Below are positions 63,124 through 64,000 of a DNA stretch of 64,000 nucleotides, piece by piece (positions within the stretch are counted from its first letter, which is position 1; the number at the start of each line of letters is the position of its first letter). The stretch spans positions 221,349 through 285,348 of the forward strand of contig DASXUQ010000017.1 of the NCBI GenBank assembly GCA_036504735.1, read 5' to 3'. Source of the DNA: a bacterium. Lineage in GTDB: Bacteria > Electryoneota > RPQS01. The position numbers were made by a program, and so were the translations under genes. The notes under the pieces were generated by a model that worked only from the letters and a program-made list of their open reading frames with translations, ran no database searches and was not told the origin of the DNA.

Positions 63124-63199
63124 GGCAGACCTCTATTCCCCGGCCCCCCGCCTTCGTCGAGGTCTAAGGACTTTTCCCATAGAATGGAGAAAGGGGAGC
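63124..63199 (-). repeat. CCCTTTCCC repeat, copy d, inverted, with insert
   Basis: On the minus strand this reads GCTCCCCTTTCTCC to ATAGAGGTCTGCC and carries the same internal GACCTCGACGAAGGCGGGGG insert as the copy at 53303-53381. Confidence 0.75.
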
Positions 63200-63214
63200 C
63201 GAAGGAAAAGATTG

Positions 63215-64000
63215 TTACCACTGCAGAGAGCGCCACGAGGGATCCCAGACGGGGAGGGGGGTGGGCTTCTGCTGGGTCAGGGCGACGATGTCGGCGGGGA
63301 GATAGCGCTTGGGGACGACGACGTTCAGGACGTACTCATCGAACCACTCATCGGACATGGTGAAGAAACCGCCGTCGCCGCGATCTTTGCCCCAACTGTT
63401 TTCGACACGCCATTTGCGCGGCTTGCCATTGACCACATCGACGCCCACGAGCACCATCGCGTGATTGTTGGAACTGATGCGATAGTCAAGGCGCTCTGCC
63501 TTCGGCAGATCCAGTTTCACGCCGAGAAGTTCTTCATAGTTGTAGAGGCCCTTGATCATCAGACCCTTCTTGCCGCTGACATCCGGTCCCATATCACAGC
63601 CGAACCAGACGCGATTGCTGTCGGTCAGAGCTTTGAGGGCAAGGCTCTTCATCTGATCATTGGGGATGTTGATGAAGGTGATGTCCGATTTGTCGGCCAT
63701 GGAGCGCGTGAGATTGATCGAGTAGTTTTTGCCGTAGGGATGATCGGGATAGTTGCCGAGGCAGACATAGTCGGAAAGATCGACGCCGATGACCTGCTTG
63801 TAGAACTCCTGCGGAGTGTACGTGACGGGATCGCTGACCACGTGGGTGCTGTCATCGGTGGTGCGCCATTCGAACTTTGTGGGCGGCACGCCGTAATTGA
63901 TGACGAGGATGCGGGTGACATCCTTGAGCATGTTCATCTTTTCTTCACGTAAATCGGCAACAGACTTACCCTGCGCGCTCATCTTGCGCAGCGTGGATGC
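63215..64000 (-). CDS. pepC: C1B peptidase (bleomycin hydrolase/aminopeptidase C type), N-terminus outside window
   Basis: The frame stays open to the window edge, so the N-terminal part, including the catalytic Cys, lies outside. The visible 261 codons hold the C-terminal half of the family: SVADLREEKMNMLKDVTRIL, the catalytic His in SSNNHAMVLVGVDVVNG and the catalytic Asn in WRVENSWGKDRG. This papain-like cytosolic aminopeptidase family forms hexameric barrels. The end at TPLPVWDPSWRSLQW fits the usual C-terminus of the family. The gene precedes a 240-base repeat-rich interval and then the transglutaminase-like gene, all on the minus strand. Confidence 0.9.
   Translation of the reverse strand, partial: ASTLRKMSAQGKSVADLREEKMNMLKDVTRILVINYGVPPTKFEWRTTDDSTHVVSDPVTYTPQEFYKQVIGVDLSDYVCLGNYPDHPYGKNYSINLTRSMADKSDITFINIPNDQMKSLALKALTDSNRVWFGCDMGPDVSGKKGLMIKGLYNYEELLGVKLDLPKAERLDYRISSNNHAMVLVGVDVVNGKPRKWRVENSWGKDRGDGGFFTMSDEWFDEYVLNVVVPKRYLPADIVALTQQKPTPLPVWDPSWRSLQW

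Noticed and set aside
58720-63952. Long plus-strand frames opposite the YVTN-propeller and transglutaminase-like genes
   Set aside because: They carry no motif, and the minus-strand readings contain recognisable domains with good starts.
1-64000. Transfer RNA or ribosomal RNA genes
   Set aside because: I looked for cloverleaf and conserved rRNA segments in all gaps over about 150 bases and saw none, although a model-based scan would be needed to be certain.

Overview
The window is GC-rich (by eye a little under 60 %), tightly packed bacterial DNA. Six large secreted proteins end in the YPNPFNP-type C-terminal sorting domain (Por/type IX-like) typical of the FCB superphylum, and multiheme cytochromes are abundant. 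This suggests an uncultured FCB-group lineage (KSB1, Zixibacteria, Electryoneota or similar); I cannot name the phylum from the sequence alone. Promoters look sigma70-like (TTGxxx, 15-18 bases, TATATT), and many genes end in strong hairpin terminators.

Region 1 (1-14.1 kb) is a probable extracellular electron transfer locus. It holds an NHL-repeat protein (partial), a hexaheme cytochrome that closely matches Geobacter OmcS (the nanowire-forming cytochrome, including the His that bridges subunits), an outer-membrane beta-barrel with an F5/8C-like domain, two CsgG/LpoB/FlgO-like lipoproteins, a double-parvulin SurA-like isomerase, a 26-heme and a 16-heme paired-CXXCH cytochrome, and, convergently, an NHL-propeller/multiheme fusion with CX4CH sites. 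The genes from the first lipoprotein to the isomerase are chained by start/stop overlaps, as are the two large cytochromes. The locus is the best candidate in the window for a new system: a filament cytochrome with its own envelope assembly and export machinery.

Region 2 (14.6-31.8 kb) encodes a small lipoprotein, a GT-C-type membrane glycosyltransferase, secreted proteins with sorting domains, an MscS channel, a YceI protein, an NmrA-type reductase, and a subtilase next to a beta-propeller protein. Region 3 (32.1-39.6 kb) holds an acyl-CoA ligase, a DUF559 nuclease-like gene flanked by two direct copies of a roughly 117-base multi-hairpin repeat, a DUF3788 protein, a lipoprotein, a PAP2 phosphatase, an acyl carrier protein, a nitroreductase-like protein and Kbl.

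Region 4 (39.7-50.8 kb) is an eleven-gene, minus-strand heme operon, hemC-D-E-N-H-Y-X-A-B-orf85-L. It covers every step from glutamyl-tRNA to protoheme and fits the very high heme demand of region 1. Region 5 (50.8-64 kb) holds a further secreted protein, repeat-rich intergenic DNA, an RND pump with its fusion protein, a YVTN-type propeller protein with a transglutaminase-like protein, and the C-terminal part of a C1B (bleomycin hydrolase-type) peptidase cut by the window edge. Three families of palindromic intergenic repeats are scattered through regions 3-5. I found no tRNA, rRNA, CRISPR array or insertion sequence.
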